Positions 7,664 to 17,959 are shown, counted from the stretch's first letter. The stretch: DNA of 64,000 nt from Crocosphaera sp. UHCC 0190 (GCF_034932065.1 NZ_JAYGHP010000008.1:62001-126000), one strand, 5' to 3'. Made by a program: numbers and translations. The notes: generated by a model not told the origin, from the sequence alone.

Positions 7664-8641
7664 TTATAGGGGCAGCAAACTCACCAAGGTGTTGAAATGG
7701 CCTCCCATGGCTGTAATCACGTGATGAGTCACGGGGAGACTATCTACCACCATTCCTGTGCATAACAGCATCAGATAGAGGATCGAAAATTTAAACAGCG
7801 ATCGCGCTTTATCTTGATCAAAGGGAGCTTGTTTCAATTGCCAGGTTTTTTTGAGGAACATGACCCCTAACACCAGGGCAATGATACCATAGATACCACC
7901 GGAAACCCCCAGAGGATAGACCAAAAGAAAGGTACAAGGGATAACTAATAAGGTATACACCCAAATTTGGCGCACGGTAGATTCTTCCCCTTCTACCACA
8001 GGCATCATCGGCACATTGACTTGAGCATAATCATCTTTGATCATCAAAGCCAAAGCCCAAAAATGGGGGGGAGTCCAAAGAAAAATGATGGCAAATAAGA
8101 TCCAAGGGGCCCAGCTTAAATCTCCGGTAACGGCGGCCCAACCAACCAGGGGAGGAATGGAACCTGCGGCCCCACCAATAACAATATTTTGGGGACTATT
8201 GCGCTTCAGTAGGTGGGTATAAACCAGCATATAAAAAACAATGCCGGACATGGCTAATAAGCCACTGAGAAGATTGATATAAATGAGAAAGAGGCTAAAG
8301 GAAAGAACCCCTAAGATCATGGCAAAAATGAAGGCATGACGGGACTGGACGCGGCCTGAGGGGATAGGGCGGGCCCGAGTCCGTAACATTTCATAATCAA
8401 TGTCTCGGTCATAAATACAGTTCATTACTTGGGCCGAAGCGGCAGCCAGGGTTCCCCCAATCAGGGTAATAAACAGTTGAAAGGAGTCTACTTCGCCTTT
8501 CGCAGCAATCCACATAGAGGCTGCGGTGGTGATGAGTAAGAGAGGAATAATCCTCGGTTTGGTCAGTTGATAGTAACTTTTGACCACTTGTAGAAAGTTT
8601 TCGTTACGACGGACAGCATCAGTCCCAATCATTAAATTCAC
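7664..8641 (-). CDS. ctaB: Protoheme IX farnesyltransferase (heme O synthase)
   Basis: Transfers farnesyl from FPP to heme B, giving heme O for cytochrome oxidase. It is a polytopic inner-membrane prenyltransferase of the UbiA superfamily. 325 residues with about eight to nine membrane helices. The prenyl-diphosphate-binding motif is seen in [19 protein letters not shown] and the second conserved loop in [19 protein letters not shown]. The first in-frame start is a GTG at 8641, and an ATG at 8632 is an equally possible start. It lies 24 nt downstream of ctaA on the same strand, so the two form a heme A operon. No cox genes are in the window. Confidence 0.95.
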   Translation of the reverse strand: MNLMIGTDAVRRNENFLQVVKSYYQLTKPRIIPLLLITTAASMWIAAKGEVDSFQLFITLIGGTLAAASAQVMNCIYDRDIDYEMLRTRARPIPSGRVQSRHAFIFAMILGVLSFSLFLIYINLLSGLLAMSGIVFYMLVYTHLLKRNSPQNIVIGGAAGSIPPLVGWAAVTGDLSWAPWILFAIIFLWTPPHFWALALMIKDDYAQVNVPMMPVVEGEESTVRQIWVYTLLVIPCTFLLVYPLGVSGGIYGIIALVLGVMFLKKTWQLKQAPFDQDKARSLFKFSILYLMLLCTGMVVDSLPVTHHVITAMGGHFNTLVSLLPL

Positions 8642-8665
8642 ACCAAATTCTGTTAGTTGATCAAG

Positions 8666-9598
8666 TTAGGAATTACCAAGGGATTGAATGTTCCTTGATG
8701 TATCGCGGATAGCTAGGGTTGTCAAGGCGACTAAGGTGCCAAATAGGGCGGCCCCGACGATATGGTGGGTGACGGTTAAGGGTTCAACTTGTAAGTGTAA
8801 ATAGAAGGTGGCAACCCCTAACAGCACTTGTAGGACAACCACACCACCCACAACCCAAGCTAATTTTCTGAGGTGGGGATGAAGGGCCGGAGTACGCCAC
8901 GCCAGAAAAACAACCGTTAAACTGGCGATCGTTGCGGGAAAAACACCGATAATGTGGCTATTCATGACGGCGCAGAGTTGAGAGTCCCCAAAACATTGAT
9001 GGAGAGCCCAACGGGAACCCACTAATCCCCCTAATAAGCACTGGATATAAACTAAAATAGCTGCTGTCATCCCTACCCATCGCAGTTTTCCGGCGGTGGC
9101 TGTTCCTTGATAGGGGGTAAGACACAAGGCAATAACCACTAGGGTGGCAAAGAAAAGGAGGGCAGTACCAAGATGGGCGGTGACAATATCAAACCTCAAC
9201 ATCTGGGTAACGGTGAGTCCCCCTAAGACTCCTTGGAATAAAATTAAGCCTAAAGCCCCAACGGCTGCCCAAGGAAGCCATTTCGGGAGTTCTTTGCGAA
9301 ACCACCAAGAGAGTCCCACAAAGGCTAGGGTACTTAACCCAATGAGGGACGCATCAAGACGATGAAACCATTCTAAAAAGACTTGGAGATTCATCTGTTG
9401 AGTGGGAACTAACTGACCGTAACACAGGGGCCAGTCTGGGCAAGCGAGGCCCGCATTCATGACTCTGGTGGCACTACCAACGGCCATTAATAAGAGGGTG
9501 GCGATGGCAATTTTCCAGACGAGAAGACCCATCCATTTTTGGATTTGAGGGCGATCTCTTGAGGTTTTTAGTTGTCCCTGAAGTACAGATTCTGTCAT
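8666..9598 (-). CDS. ctaA: Heme A synthase (COX15/CtaA)
   Basis: Oxidises the C8 methyl of heme O to formyl, giving heme A. 310 residues with about eight membrane helices. The hallmark first loop NAGLACPDWPLCYGQLVP and conserved helix His residues (EWFHRLDA, VTAHLGTALLF, SHIIGVFPA, VTHHIVGAALFG) are present. Two Cys residues in a later loop (LHQCFGDSQLC) match the redox pair seen in many bacterial CtaA proteins. It is the first gene of the ctaA-ctaB operon. Confidence 0.95.
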   Translation of the reverse strand: MTESVLQGQLKTSRDRPQIQKWMGLLVWKIAIATLLLMAVGSATRVMNAGLACPDWPLCYGQLVPTQQMNLQVFLEWFHRLDASLIGLSTLAFVGLSWWFRKELPKWLPWAAVGALGLILFQGVLGGLTVTQMLRFDIVTAHLGTALLFFATLVVIALCLTPYQGTATAGKLRWVGMTAAILVYIQCLLGGLVGSRWALHQCFGDSQLCAVMNSHIIGVFPATIASLTVVFLAWRTPALHPHLRKLAWVVGGVVVLQVLLGVATFYLHLQVEPLTVTHHIVGAALFGTLVALTTLAIRDTSRNIQSLGNS

Positions 9599-9976
9599 AG
9601 CATCCTATTACTTTATTAAACACATTTTGCTGTTAACGAATTGTTGACTTCGCTACAAAATTTTGGTTGCATTAAAGCAGAGCTAGTCAGATTCTACTTA
9701 AGAGTTTATGGTTTGTGCATTAATTCCTAGTAACTTTGCTAGATCTTTTAGATTCAGTTAATCATTACTTTACATTACTTAATAATACAATGCTATAATT
9801 TTATTAACTCTTAACAAGCCTTTTATAAATCTTTAGTTTTAGCTAAGATCAACAAAATAAAAATGTATCAAATTTAACTTATAGCTAAATTAATTGTTAT
9901 ACACCCCTAAGTAGTCGGACATATTTAAAGTAGGGGTCAACGGCCATTGACCCCTACTATGAAAAGTTCAAGTCTA
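9599..9976. other. AT-rich intergenic region upstream of ctaA
   Basis: About 380 bp between the htpG stop and the ctaA start, very AT-rich from 9770 to 9900. It should contain the ctaA promoter and the htpG 3' end. Apart from the palindrome at 9929-9958 I see no gene or RNA. Confidence 0.5.
9929..9958. repeat. GGGGTCAAC/GTTGACCCC palindrome, copy 2
   Basis: AGTAGGGGTCAACGG followed by CCATTGACCCCTACT, 18 nt beyond the htpG stop codon. Same family as 4884, 45209 and 50622. It may serve as a 3' hairpin for htpG. Confidence 0.8.
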
Positions 9977-11974
9977 TTATTTTGTCAAACGAGTTAACAC
10001 TTGATTTGACCGTTCTACAAAGGATTTCATTCCCTCAGCATCGAGTCCTTTTTGTGCCATTAAAGCTAAATCGTAGACGTGCTGACAGAGCATTTTAGCC
10101 ATTTCTGCGGAAGGAGAATCACCCCCTGCTTGGATAATACTTCCCTGACTTAATTGATAGATATTTTCGATCAAAGGATGGGTTGTATTAATCACTAAAA
10201 CGTGTTCTTCGGGAAAGTCCATAATTTGTTGTTGAGACATCGCCATCATCTCCCGAAATCGTCTCATCGCTTCTGGTAATAATACCATCGCTGCGGGAGT
10301 ATTTTGGGGAGTATCTGACTTTAGTGCTTCAGTCTTGATGTTGACTTGGGGTTTATTTAAGGCGATTTCAAACAGTTCCTTAATTTGCTCGCTACGGGTT
10401 TTGTTGGTGGTGGGATCAACAATTTCATTACTCTTATCTTCCTGTAACAATGTGTTGTCTAATTCAGAATCAACACGGGAGAATTTAACCTCAGAATATT
10501 CTTTTTCTAGGAAGGGAATAAAGTAATTTGTGTCAATGAAAGAGTCCATAAATAGAATCTCTATTCCCTGATTTTTGTAGAGTTCCACATAGGTTGCTTG
10601 GGTCTGGGTATCGGTGCAATAAAATACCCGATTTTCATGACGCTCTTTGTTCCGTTCTAAGTAATCAGGTAAGGTGGTATAACCTGCTTTTTCATAGTTA
10701 AATTTTCCCTGATTTTCTGTATTTTCTTTTTCGACATCTTGCCAAACATCCCCTTCTGCTTCAACTTGAATTTCTGGGGTTTCTGTTGCAATTTGTGGGG
10801 CTGTTTCTTCAGCTTTATAAGTCGTTTTGTAGATCAGAATATCTTCGACTTGCTTTTTAAACTTTTCGTCTTTGAGAGAACCATATTTAACAAAAGTTCC
10901 TACATCTTGCCAACATTTAATGTATTCTTCAGGAGTCTCTGTATAGATAGAGTTGAGACGATCTGCAATCTTTTTGGCGATATGATTGGCAATACTGCGA
11001 ACTGTCCGATGATTGGTCAATGCGCTTCTGGACACATTTAAGGGAATATCAGGACTGTCAATAACTCCCCGTAATGGCATTAAAAAATCGGGGATAATTT
11101 CTTCACAGTGATCGTTAACAAAGACTTGGTTACAAAACAGTTTAATATGTCCCTGGGAAACATCTACATCAGGACGCAGTTTAGGGAAATATAAAATGCC
11201 ATTGAGTAGGTAAGGATAATCGGTGTTTAAATGTACCCAGAGTAAGGGTTCTTCTTGGAAGGGATGAAGATAACGATAAAACTCTAAATAGTCCTCATCA
11301 GTGAGGTTTTGGGCTGATTCTTTCCAGAGGGCTTTTTGTTTGTTAATGGACTCATTTTCAAACTTAATGGGAACAGGAATAAAATCTGAATATGTTTTCA
11401 CTAACTGACGAATTCTTTGAGGTTCTAAATACTCTTCTTCCTCATCCATTAAGGTGAGAGTAATAGTTGTTCCTACCTGAGTTCGAGAGGATTCTGTTAA
11501 TTCAAATTCAGGGGAACCATCACAAGACCAATGAACAGCTTGGGACCCTTCTTTATAAGATAAAGTGTCAATTTCTACCTGTTTTGCTACCATAAAAGCA
11601 GAATAGAAACCTAACCCAAAATGTCCGATTAATTCATTGGCATCTTTTTGATATTTTTGGATGAATTCTTCTGCACTAGAAAATGCTACCTGATTGATAT
11701 ATTTCTTGATTTCATCAGTCGTCATTCCAATTCCATTATCAGAAATTGACAGGGTTTTATTGCTTTTATCAACTGCGATCACAATTTCTGGTTCAGCTAT
11801 TTCTCCTGATACTTCCCCCGCTAAAGATGCCATTTTAAGCTTAGAAATGGCATCCACTGCATTGGAAATTAACTCCCTTAAGAAGATTTCATGATCGGTG
11901 TAGAGAGACTTCTTAATAATGGGGAAAATATTCTCGGTGTGAATGGTAATGTTGCCTTTTTCAAGTACCGTCAT
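9977..11974 (-). CDS. htpG: Molecular chaperone HtpG (Hsp90)
   Basis: 665 residues, typical for bacterial Hsp90. The N-terminal GHKL ATPase shows LRELISNAVDAISKL, ISDNGIGMT and HFGLGFYSAFMVA. The middle domain shows QGHIKLFCNQVFVNDHCEEI and the catalytic-loop Arg in NVSRSALT. The C-terminal dimerisation domain is present. A cytosolic ATP-dependent chaperone, in cyanobacteria important for heat, light and oxidative stress tolerance. No CIRCE element (TTAGCACTC/GAGTGCTAA) was seen in the upstream 146 bp. It is a single-gene unit followed by a dispersed palindrome. Confidence 0.97.
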   Translation of the reverse strand: MTVLEKGNITIHTENIFPIIKKSLYTDHEIFLRELISNAVDAISKLKMASLAGEVSGEIAEPEIVIAVDKSNKTLSISDNGIGMTTDEIKKYINQVAFSSAEEFIQKYQKDANELIGHFGLGFYSAFMVAKQVEIDTLSYKEGSQAVHWSCDGSPEFELTESSRTQVGTTITLTLMDEEEEYLEPQRIRQLVKTYSDFIPVPIKFENESINKQKALWKESAQNLTDEDYLEFYRYLHPFQEEPLLWVHLNTDYPYLLNGILYFPKLRPDVDVSQGHIKLFCNQVFVNDHCEEIIPDFLMPLRGVIDSPDIPLNVSRSALTNHRTVRSIANHIAKKIADRLNSIYTETPEEYIKCWQDVGTFVKYGSLKDEKFKKQVEDILIYKTTYKAEETAPQIATETPEIQVEAEGDVWQDVEKENTENQGKFNYEKAGYTTLPDYLERNKERHENRVFYCTDTQTQATYVELYKNQGIEILFMDSFIDTNYFIPFLEKEYSEVKFSRVDSELDNTLLQEDKSNEIVDPTTNKTRSEQIKELFEIALNKPQVNIKTEALKSDTPQNTPAAMVLLPEAMRRFREMMAMSQQQIMDFPEEHVLVINTTHPLIENIYQLSQGSIIQAGGDSPSAEMAKMLCQHVYDLALMAQKGLDAEGMKSFVERSNQVLTRLTK

Positions 11975-12120
11975 AGCGTTTTAAGTTAGAAAGGGTTTAT
12001 ATACTATCGTCTCTGATTATCTCTGATGTTAGCTAAATTTTCACCTTGGGATTGTCCCCCCCTCAAGATTCGGATTTCCGTACTTTATAAGTATATAACA
12101 ATAATGAACAATTCAACTTA

Positions 12121-12570
12121 TTAATAAGTAATTAACCAAAAGGCTTGTTTTCTAATATATAAAGGATTGTCAATTGAGGTAGCAGGAGCAATCATTTTGA
12201 TTTGTTTATCCAGGGGATTATGGACAACCGTCCAGTTAACATAATCTAAGGATTCATCACTATCTTGATGGGGACAAGTATGAGTAACTTTAGTAATTTT
12301 ATTTTGTGTTATTTGAAAGATTCTGCCGCAGTTTTGTGGTAAAATAATAATGACTAATAATTGATTTTTCTTAGGGTATAAAGTAACGGTACTGGGTTGA
12401 TTCACTCCGTTGGCAATTCGTCCCCAAAATTGCGCTTTAGCAGGATAATATTTTTGAATTGTGGTAATATTTACTCTCCCTAATTCCCAAGATAATGCTT
12501 GACTCCCATTCATCTTAAAGCAGAGTAGCAAAGGGATTATTAAGAATATTTTTGTTTTCAAATAGATCAT
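12121..12570 (-). CDS. Small secreted protein encoded with the giant membrane protein
   Basis: 149 residues. Residues 1-25 (MIYLKTKIFLIIPLLLCFKM and on) form a signal peptide or membrane anchor. The rest is mostly beta-strand-like and includes a possible Cys pair (QNCGRIFQI and VTHTCPHQD). The family was not recognised. It starts 33 nt after the stop of the 1649-residue membrane protein on the same strand, so the two are probably co-transcribed and the product may work in the periplasm with it. The gene is bracketed by a 12-bp inverted repeat (12121-12132 and 12581-12592). Confidence 0.6.
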   Translation of the reverse strand: MIYLKTKIFLIIPLLLCFKMNGSQALSWELGRVNITTIQKYYPAKAQFWGRIANGVNQPSTVTLYPKKNQLLVIIILPQNCGRIFQITQNKITKVTHTCPHQDSDESLDYVNWTVVHNPLDKQIKMIAPATSIDNPLYIRKQAFWLITY

Positions 12571-12603
12571 CTTTTTACTTATTACTTATTAAGTAGCTAA
12601 AGC

Positions 12604-15600
12604 TTAATCCCATGCCTCAAATTCCCTAATCCAATGACGAATTAAGGTACTAAATTGACTGCGTCGATTTTCAAAACTTGCTGCAATCCAAATAAACATT
12701 AAACCGACGAATAAACCGATAATCCATTTTAACAGAGGATAGGTCAAACTTAACACCACTAATTGATAAAATCCATTGATTAAAAAAGTAATCGTTCCGG
12801 TAAATAAAAAAGCACGAATTTGTAAAGACAAACCGAGAAAAATCAAAATAATGCTCATAATTCCTGGTAGAATACCTATTTTACTATAAAACAAGAGGGA
12901 AACTACACTAATAATTCCTGTACCAGTTAGACGGAGAAAATGTCTTAATTCTTTGCCTTCTTCTCCTTGACAATTTGGTTCGATCCAAATAATTGATAAA
13001 AGAGATAATCCAAACAAAATACTATAACTAGATATTGAGAATTGATAAACTAATTTAAACCCTTCAATAATTGCCCCATTAACTAAAATTAAACTTAAGT
13101 AAAGTAGACGGGGTTTGTAACTCATTTTAGCTAAAATACCGTAACAAATAGCAGCAACTAATAAAGTAATTGAATTAAGAGAGGAAAGGTTGGTAATTAC
13201 CCCAATTAAAGGTAAAGAATAAGCTAACAGATTCCAGGGTTTTTTAGACCATCCCCATTGTTGCCAAGGTAAACTATAAACCACGACTCCAAATAAAGCA
13301 ATAGCTGTTCCTATCCATCGTTCAAAAAAGTAGTCTAAATAGTTAGGAGATGGTATCGTTAAGGCGGCATAAGCAGCAATTGTCCCTCCTTGTATTAATC
13401 CTAAATAGACCCATATTTCTCCATAAATAGCATCACTAAATCTTCGCCCTTCTAAGATAGCATATTGGCTTAAAAATATTCCCGCTCCTAACCCAATTAA
13501 TTGATTAGTTGTCACCGGATATAAGAGAGATATTCCCAGAAATATAGTACCTAAAATCCAGTGTAAATGAGCAATAACTTTTAATTCTTGTTGGCTAAGA
13601 TTAAGATAACTTGATAAACCCGCAGAAGTGAGGCGATAAACATACATAATTGTGGTTGCTAATGCTGCCATACTTAACAAGTTATCGCCTAATGGTAAGG
13701 GATAAATTTGATACCATAATAATTCATAAGCAGACCAAGAAAAGACAGCAATAGCAACATAGATTAAGGGTTTAAATCTTGCTCTACGTCGTCCAATTCC
13801 CATAATAATTAAGGCTAAACCAAGGGACGTTAAACCAGTAAAACTACTAAAGAAATTCCATCTTAAAGCTGTTCCTAATGCCCCATATAATAGGGGTAAA
13901 ATATGCCAACTACTGAGCAAGTTTTGCTCTCCGGTGTGTCGGTGCCACCATGCTCCTAAAAATTGTATACAAAGTCCTAAGATTATATTAGCAATAGCTA
14001 GAATAAAGAGAGAGCTTTCTAGGAGTCCTAATACTTCTATTGTTAATAATTCTAAACTCCATCCTAGGGTATAAATTGTCCAATTAGTGGGATGGTGCCA
14101 ACTGCGATAAATAATCGCTCCTAATAATAAAAATGCTGCTATTATTGACCCCAGAGAAGGAGATAAATATTGCCAATAAATAGCGATAGAATGTAAAGTC
14201 AAAGCGACTAGACCAAAACTACATGAAATGATACCCCACCCATCAATTGCTGTTGTATAAATTCTAGCCAAAGGGTGAGATTTTTGTTTTAAATAACTCC
14301 ACAGTAACCAAAGGCTTATCAGAGTCAAAATATTGACTAATAACCAGATAGAAACTGAATTAATTTGCCATTCTTCCACCCCTTGCCATAAAGTTAAAAT
14401 CAGGCAACTTAACCCTATACCAACGGTTAAAAATGCAGCAAATATTTTCTTTAAATACACAGTATGAATAAAGAGTAATCCTGTTCCTATTCCTAGGCTA
14501 ATAATTCTGATCAATCCCAGATTAGGCATCAATACTTGTACAAGTAAAATTGTGATGACACTGAGCCATAATAGGGGAGAAGTGCGAGGAGTTTGCAAAC
14601 TTCTGTAAGTAGTTCCTATCATTATTAATCCTAATGTTAATGCTAAAATTACAGGATTATTTACTGGTTTATTTAAGAGGGCAATGGTACTAAAATCACA
14701 GATAAATAAAGTCATTGCCCATCCATCTAAAGCAGGATTATAATAAGTTGCAAATGAGACTTGCTGACGATTAAATAAATGACGAATACTCCACAGCAAA
14801 ATAATTGTAATTGCTCCTATTAATAACCAATTAATTGAAAATTCATGGTAAAATATTAACCCAATACTCTCTAAAAAAGCTGAAATCAATCCTAATCCTA
14901 ATCCAATCGTAATGGCTGCGGCAATCACTTGTTTAATTAGTTGGGTTTGAATAATCATTAATAGGGTAGCGATCGCTAATTCTATCCATCCCCATGAGGG
15001 TAATGTTAGGGCAGGAATGGGAGCAATAATTAAGATTAAAACACTATACCAAAGGGGGAATTTATTAGACGTAGAAGATGGTTGCCAACTCCGATAAGCA
15101 GCAGTTATCATCAACAAAATAGAGCTAATAAGATTGTTTGTCGTGGAAGGATCAGGAGAAGCAAAATAAATAAAGCCTCCTAAACAAGTTAGAGACAAAC
15201 TATATCCCCAAGTATCAAAAACTTTAGTATATAAAAATGCCAACTCTTCAGAATTATCAGCTAAACTATGACGAATCAACCAAAGAATACCAGTGACAAT
15301 TACGCCTGAAAGTATCCAGAGTTGCGGTGATAATTTCAAGGGATATAAACAAACAGCGATGACACTTAACCCAAAGCCAACGGTAAATGTTGCTGATACC
15401 CAATGACGTAAATATCGGGTATTAATAAACATTAATCCTGTGGAAGTTATTACCCCAATTAAACGAGTTTGTGGGAAAAATATAGTTAGTCCCTGCATCA
15501 TTGATAAAGCAACTACACTTAACTCACTGGCCAGTTGTCGTCGGGGAAGATACCAAGTAGCGATCGCAGTTAATAATAAGGGAACAATTAACCAACTTAA

Positions 15601-17553
15601 ACCCCAAAAAGGAGAGACAAAGGGGAGATTATACCAGAATAAACTATAAGAAACACTACTAAAAACAAGACTGATTCCCCAAGCACTTTTATTTAATAAT
15701 GAGAATAATGAATTATCAGGAAAATTGCTGAAAGAAAATAGGCTTTCTAGGAGCATTAATCCCAAGAAAATTATTCCCCATAAACTAATAGTTAGGGTGG
15801 GTAAGCAATAGCTTATAATAGAAAGTATTCCTAGTAATCCAGTGCTATGAGTTGTTAAGGCTAACAGATTTGCAGAAGCTCGATGTCGAGGTATTTGAGT
15901 TTGGGTGACATAACCTAATATCAAGGTAGAAGCCACTAAATTAAGAGTTCTAAATAGAGGATTAACTAAACTAATTATGGTTAAACCAATTCCTAAATAT
16001 AAAGCAATTTTGCCGCTAAATTGAGACAGATTATTTTGCTGAATCCGAATAAAAAACTTTCTTGACAAAACTATCAAAATTAGGTAAGGAAAAAGTCCTA
16101 AACTAAGTAAAACCAAAGAATTGCTTTGGGTTCCCGTAAACTGGGTAATTCCCTCAAAAAAACCCGATAAGAAAGATAAACGACCGATTAACCAAGGAAT
16201 TTGTAAACCGATCAGAAAAATCAAGCCAAAATCTCGTCTTAACCAACTGTTTTTTAAGCGTTTTCCTAACCAAAGTATGGCTAAAAAACTAACTGCGATC
16301 GCTTGTAAAGGATAAGTAAAAACCGATAATAACCACCCTAAACATAATAAACTACTGCCCACCCATTTCCAAGGCGTTTGAGGGGGAGATCTCCACCCCA
16401 TTAACCAACCACAAAGGGCCACGGCTAATCCTAACTGAAAAATATTAACATGAGCCATAAAAATTGCCCGAATTAACAGAATAACTAAAGCATAAATAAT
16501 AATTGCCTCGGTTAAACTAAAAGGCAAAAATTTCCGAGTTGGTCTGGTATCATGGGGAGAAAATAAGGTGAGAATAGTTGTTCCAATTACCCCAATATAA
16601 GTCGCTATTAAAGGAATTCCTGGGAGAGTCCAGCCCCAATGTAAATAAGTTAAAGTTAAATGATTTAATAAAGGTAAAGGTGTGTTTGAAGACTCAGAAT
16701 TTGTCTGAAAAATTTTCAAAGTCAAGGCAGTTAATGATAAACTACCTACCATCATTCCTAATAATCCCCAAACAGTATACCAAAGGGGAAAACTGTCCAT
16801 GGCGAAAAAATTAATCGGTACTAATAATAAAGTAACCGTCCGTAAAGCTTGAGTTGTTAATCGTAAATTGGCTTGTTTTCCTGTCCACCAACTTCCTACC
16901 CCAAAAGCTAAGGTATATAACCACAAAATCCCATACTGTAAGACAGCAGGGAAGGTTTCCCACCAACTGGCCGCAAGTACCCCTGAAGAAATCACCACCA
17001 TAAAAACACCCAATAACAGCAACCAAATGACGCTTAATTCTGCCATTAAAGATTGCACCATTTGCCCAATTCTGCGGGTTTGTCGGCGTTTTTTTCGAGG
17101 TTTTGAAGGTTTTGGAGTAACAGGGAGAGGAGAGGGGACAGGGGGTGATATGTTTAGGCTAGGAACCACAACAGGGAGAGGAGAGGTCAAATATTGCTGA
17201 GAAAGTCGTCTTACCTCAGCATGGTTTAATAGTCCCCGTTGCAACCATTGATCTAACCCCGTTAATAAAGCAGGATGAGAGGCTTTAACGTTGACAGTTA
17301 AAGCAATTTGAGTATTATTAGATAAAAGTCCCGCAGTTTGCCAAGTTTGCAAACTGGTTAAGAGATCTGTAGCTTGAATGGTTGTGGTAAGATTTAGCTT
17401 AAATGTCGAATGAAGTCCGTTAATTTGGGTATTAACATCAAGCTCAGAAATTAACCCCAAGTCTAGCCAATCTTGCCATCCTTGTAATAATTCAGAGATA
17501 GCATTATCCGTCGTTAGTTTAAGAGGAATTAGGCGATCGCTTGACAATGACAT
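12604..17553 (-). CDS. Giant polytopic membrane protein (1649 residues), function unknown
   Basis: A soluble N-terminal head of about 120 residues contains three related units of the type LLxxLxxWxxxGLLS (LLQGWQDWLDLGLIS, LLTSLQTWQTAGLLS, LLTGLDQWLQRGLLN). A Pro-rich segment and a basic stretch (KPSKPRKKRRQTRR) follow. The remaining ~1470 residues are an almost continuous series of hydrophobic helices, by eye well over thirty. The head units resemble the N-terminal helices of DUF2157-type membrane proteins. That is a resemblance only. No catalytic motif was recognised. It could be a transporter, a lipid-handling protein or a structural membrane protein. It is divergently arranged with the small zinc-ribbon gene at 17640 and followed by a secreted partner. 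Related very long membrane proteins occur in other cyanobacteria. Confidence 0.7.
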   Translation of the reverse strand: MSLSSDRLIPLKLTTDNAISELLQGWQDWLDLGLISELDVNTQINGLHSTFKLNLTTTIQATDLLTSLQTWQTAGLLSNNTQIALTVNVKASHPALLTGLDQWLQRGLLNHAEVRRLSQQYLTSPLPVVVPSLNISPPVPSPLPVTPKPSKPRKKRRQTRRIGQMVQSLMAELSVIWLLLLGVFMVVISSGVLAASWWETFPAVLQYGILWLYTLAFGVGSWWTGKQANLRLTTQALRTVTLLLVPINFFAMDSFPLWYTVWGLLGMMVGSLSLTALTLKIFQTNSESSNTPLPLLNHLTLTYLHWGWTLPGIPLIATYIGVIGTTILTLFSPHDTRPTRKFLPFSLTEAIIIYALVILLIRAIFMAHVNIFQLGLAVALCGWLMGWRSPPQTPWKWVGSSLLCLGWLLSVFTYPLQAIAVSFLAILWLGKRLKNSWLRRDFGLIFLIGLQIPWLIGRLSFLSGFFEGITQFTGTQSNSLVLLSLGLFPYLILIVLSRKFFIRIQQNNLSQFSGKIALYLGIGLTIISLVNPLFRTLNLVASTLILGYVTQTQIPRHRASANLLALTTHSTGLLGILSIISYCLPTLTISLWGIIFLGLMLLESLFSFSNFPDNSLFSLLNKSAWGISLVFSSVSYSLFWYNLPFVSPFWGLSWLIVPLLLTAIATWYLPRRQLASELSVVALSMMQGLTIFFPQTRLIGVITSTGLMFINTRYLRHWVSATFTVGFGLSVIAVCLYPLKLSPQLWILSGVIVTGILWLIRHSLADNSEELAFLYTKVFDTWGYSLSLTCLGGFIYFASPDPSTTNNLISSILLMITAAYRSWQPSSTSNKFPLWYSVLILIIAPIPALTLPSWGWIELAIATLLMIIQTQLIKQVIAAAITIGLGLGLISAFLESIGLIFYHEFSINWLLIGAITIILLWSIRHLFNRQQVSFATYYNPALDGWAMTLFICDFSTIALLNKPVNNPVILALTLGLIMIGTTYRSLQTPRTSPLLWLSVITILLVQVLMPNLGLIRIISLGIGTGLLFIHTVYLKKIFAAFLTVGIGLSCLILTLWQGVEEWQINSVSIWLLVNILTLISLWLLWSYLKQKSHPLARIYTTAIDGWGIISCSFGLVALTLHSIAIYWQYLSPSLGSIIAAFLLLGAIIYRSWHHPTNWTIYTLGWSLELLTIEVLGLLESSLFILAIANIILGLCIQFLGAWWHRHTGEQNLLSSWHILPLLYGALGTALRWNFFSSFTGLTSLGLALIIMGIGRRRARFKPLIYVAIAVFSWSAYELLWYQIYPLPLGDNLLSMAALATTIMYVYRLTSAGLSSYLNLSQQELKVIAHLHWILGTIFLGISLLYPVTTNQLIGLGAGIFLSQYAILEGRRFSDAIYGEIWVYLGLIQGGTIAAYAALTIPSPNYLDYFFERWIGTAIALFGVVVYSLPWQQWGWSKKPWNLLAYSLPLIGVITNLSSLNSITLLVAAICYGILAKMSYKPRLLYLSLILVNGAIIEGFKLVYQFSISSYSILFGLSLLSIIWIEPNCQGEEGKELRHFLRLTGTGIISVVSLLFYSKIGILPGIMSIILIFLGLSLQIRAFLFTGTITFLINGFYQLVVLSLTYPLLKWIIGLFVGLMFIWIAASFENRRSQFSTLIRHWIREFEAWD

Positions 17554-17639
17554 TAAAGAATTCCCAATACTTCACTATCTATCAGCATAAGCAACAATTG
17601 GGCATAATGTAGATTACAGCTAATCAGGAATTAACAAAG

Positions 17640-17903
17640 ATGGATGCTTTTAGTCCCCTTCCCCCTGCTTGGACTCAGACGGCTATTCATGGGTTACAAT
17701 TTTGTTGTCCCCGTTGTCATGGGGCTGCGAGTCAGGCCCAAAAAGTCTGGATTAATCGACAGTCTCCAGTGATTGGGGAAGACTATCGTCGTCGCTGGCA
17801 AGAATTTTATCACTGTGACTGTGAACAAGTATGGTGGGCCTGGAGTAGTGATCGCCCTCCTTCTGATTTGACGAAAAAAGATAGTGAGGCTAATGGTATT
17901 TAA
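17640..17903 (+). CDS. Small putative zinc-ribbon protein
   Basis: 87 residues. Two Cys pairs (CCPRCHGAA near residue 23 and YHCDCEQVWW near residue 60) suggest a single treble-clef or zinc-ribbon site. The spacer is rich in Trp, Arg and Tyr. This matches a conserved hypothetical protein found next to other cyanobacterial genes, with no known role. It is cytosolic. It ends 56 nt upstream of the LpxB-like gene and may be co-transcribed with it, although a hairpin overlaps its stop codon. Confidence 0.65.
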   Translation: MDAFSPLPPAWTQTAIHGLQFCCPRCHGAASQAQKVWINRQSPVIGEDYRRRWQEFYHCDCEQVWWAWSSDRPPSDLTKKDSEANGI

Positions 17904-17922
17904 CCCTGAGATTTAGGGTTAA
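17900..17922. terminator. Hairpin overlapping the stop of the 87-residue gene
   Basis: TTAACCCT-GAGATTT-AGGGTTAA, an 8-bp stem that includes the stop codon. It has no T-run, so it may be an attenuator or mRNA-end stabiliser rather than a full terminator. Confidence 0.35.
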
Positions 17923-17959
17923 ATATTAACTATTGAAAATTCCCACAGGAAACCAGCTT

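Noticed and set aside
11975-12120. Search for a CIRCE heat-shock operator upstream of htpG
   Set aside because: No TTAGCACTC/GAGTGCTAA inverted repeat was present.
16868-17200. Plus-strand 110-residue ORF
   Set aside because: Antisense to the giant membrane protein, whose frame has consistent hydrophobic and coding pattern.
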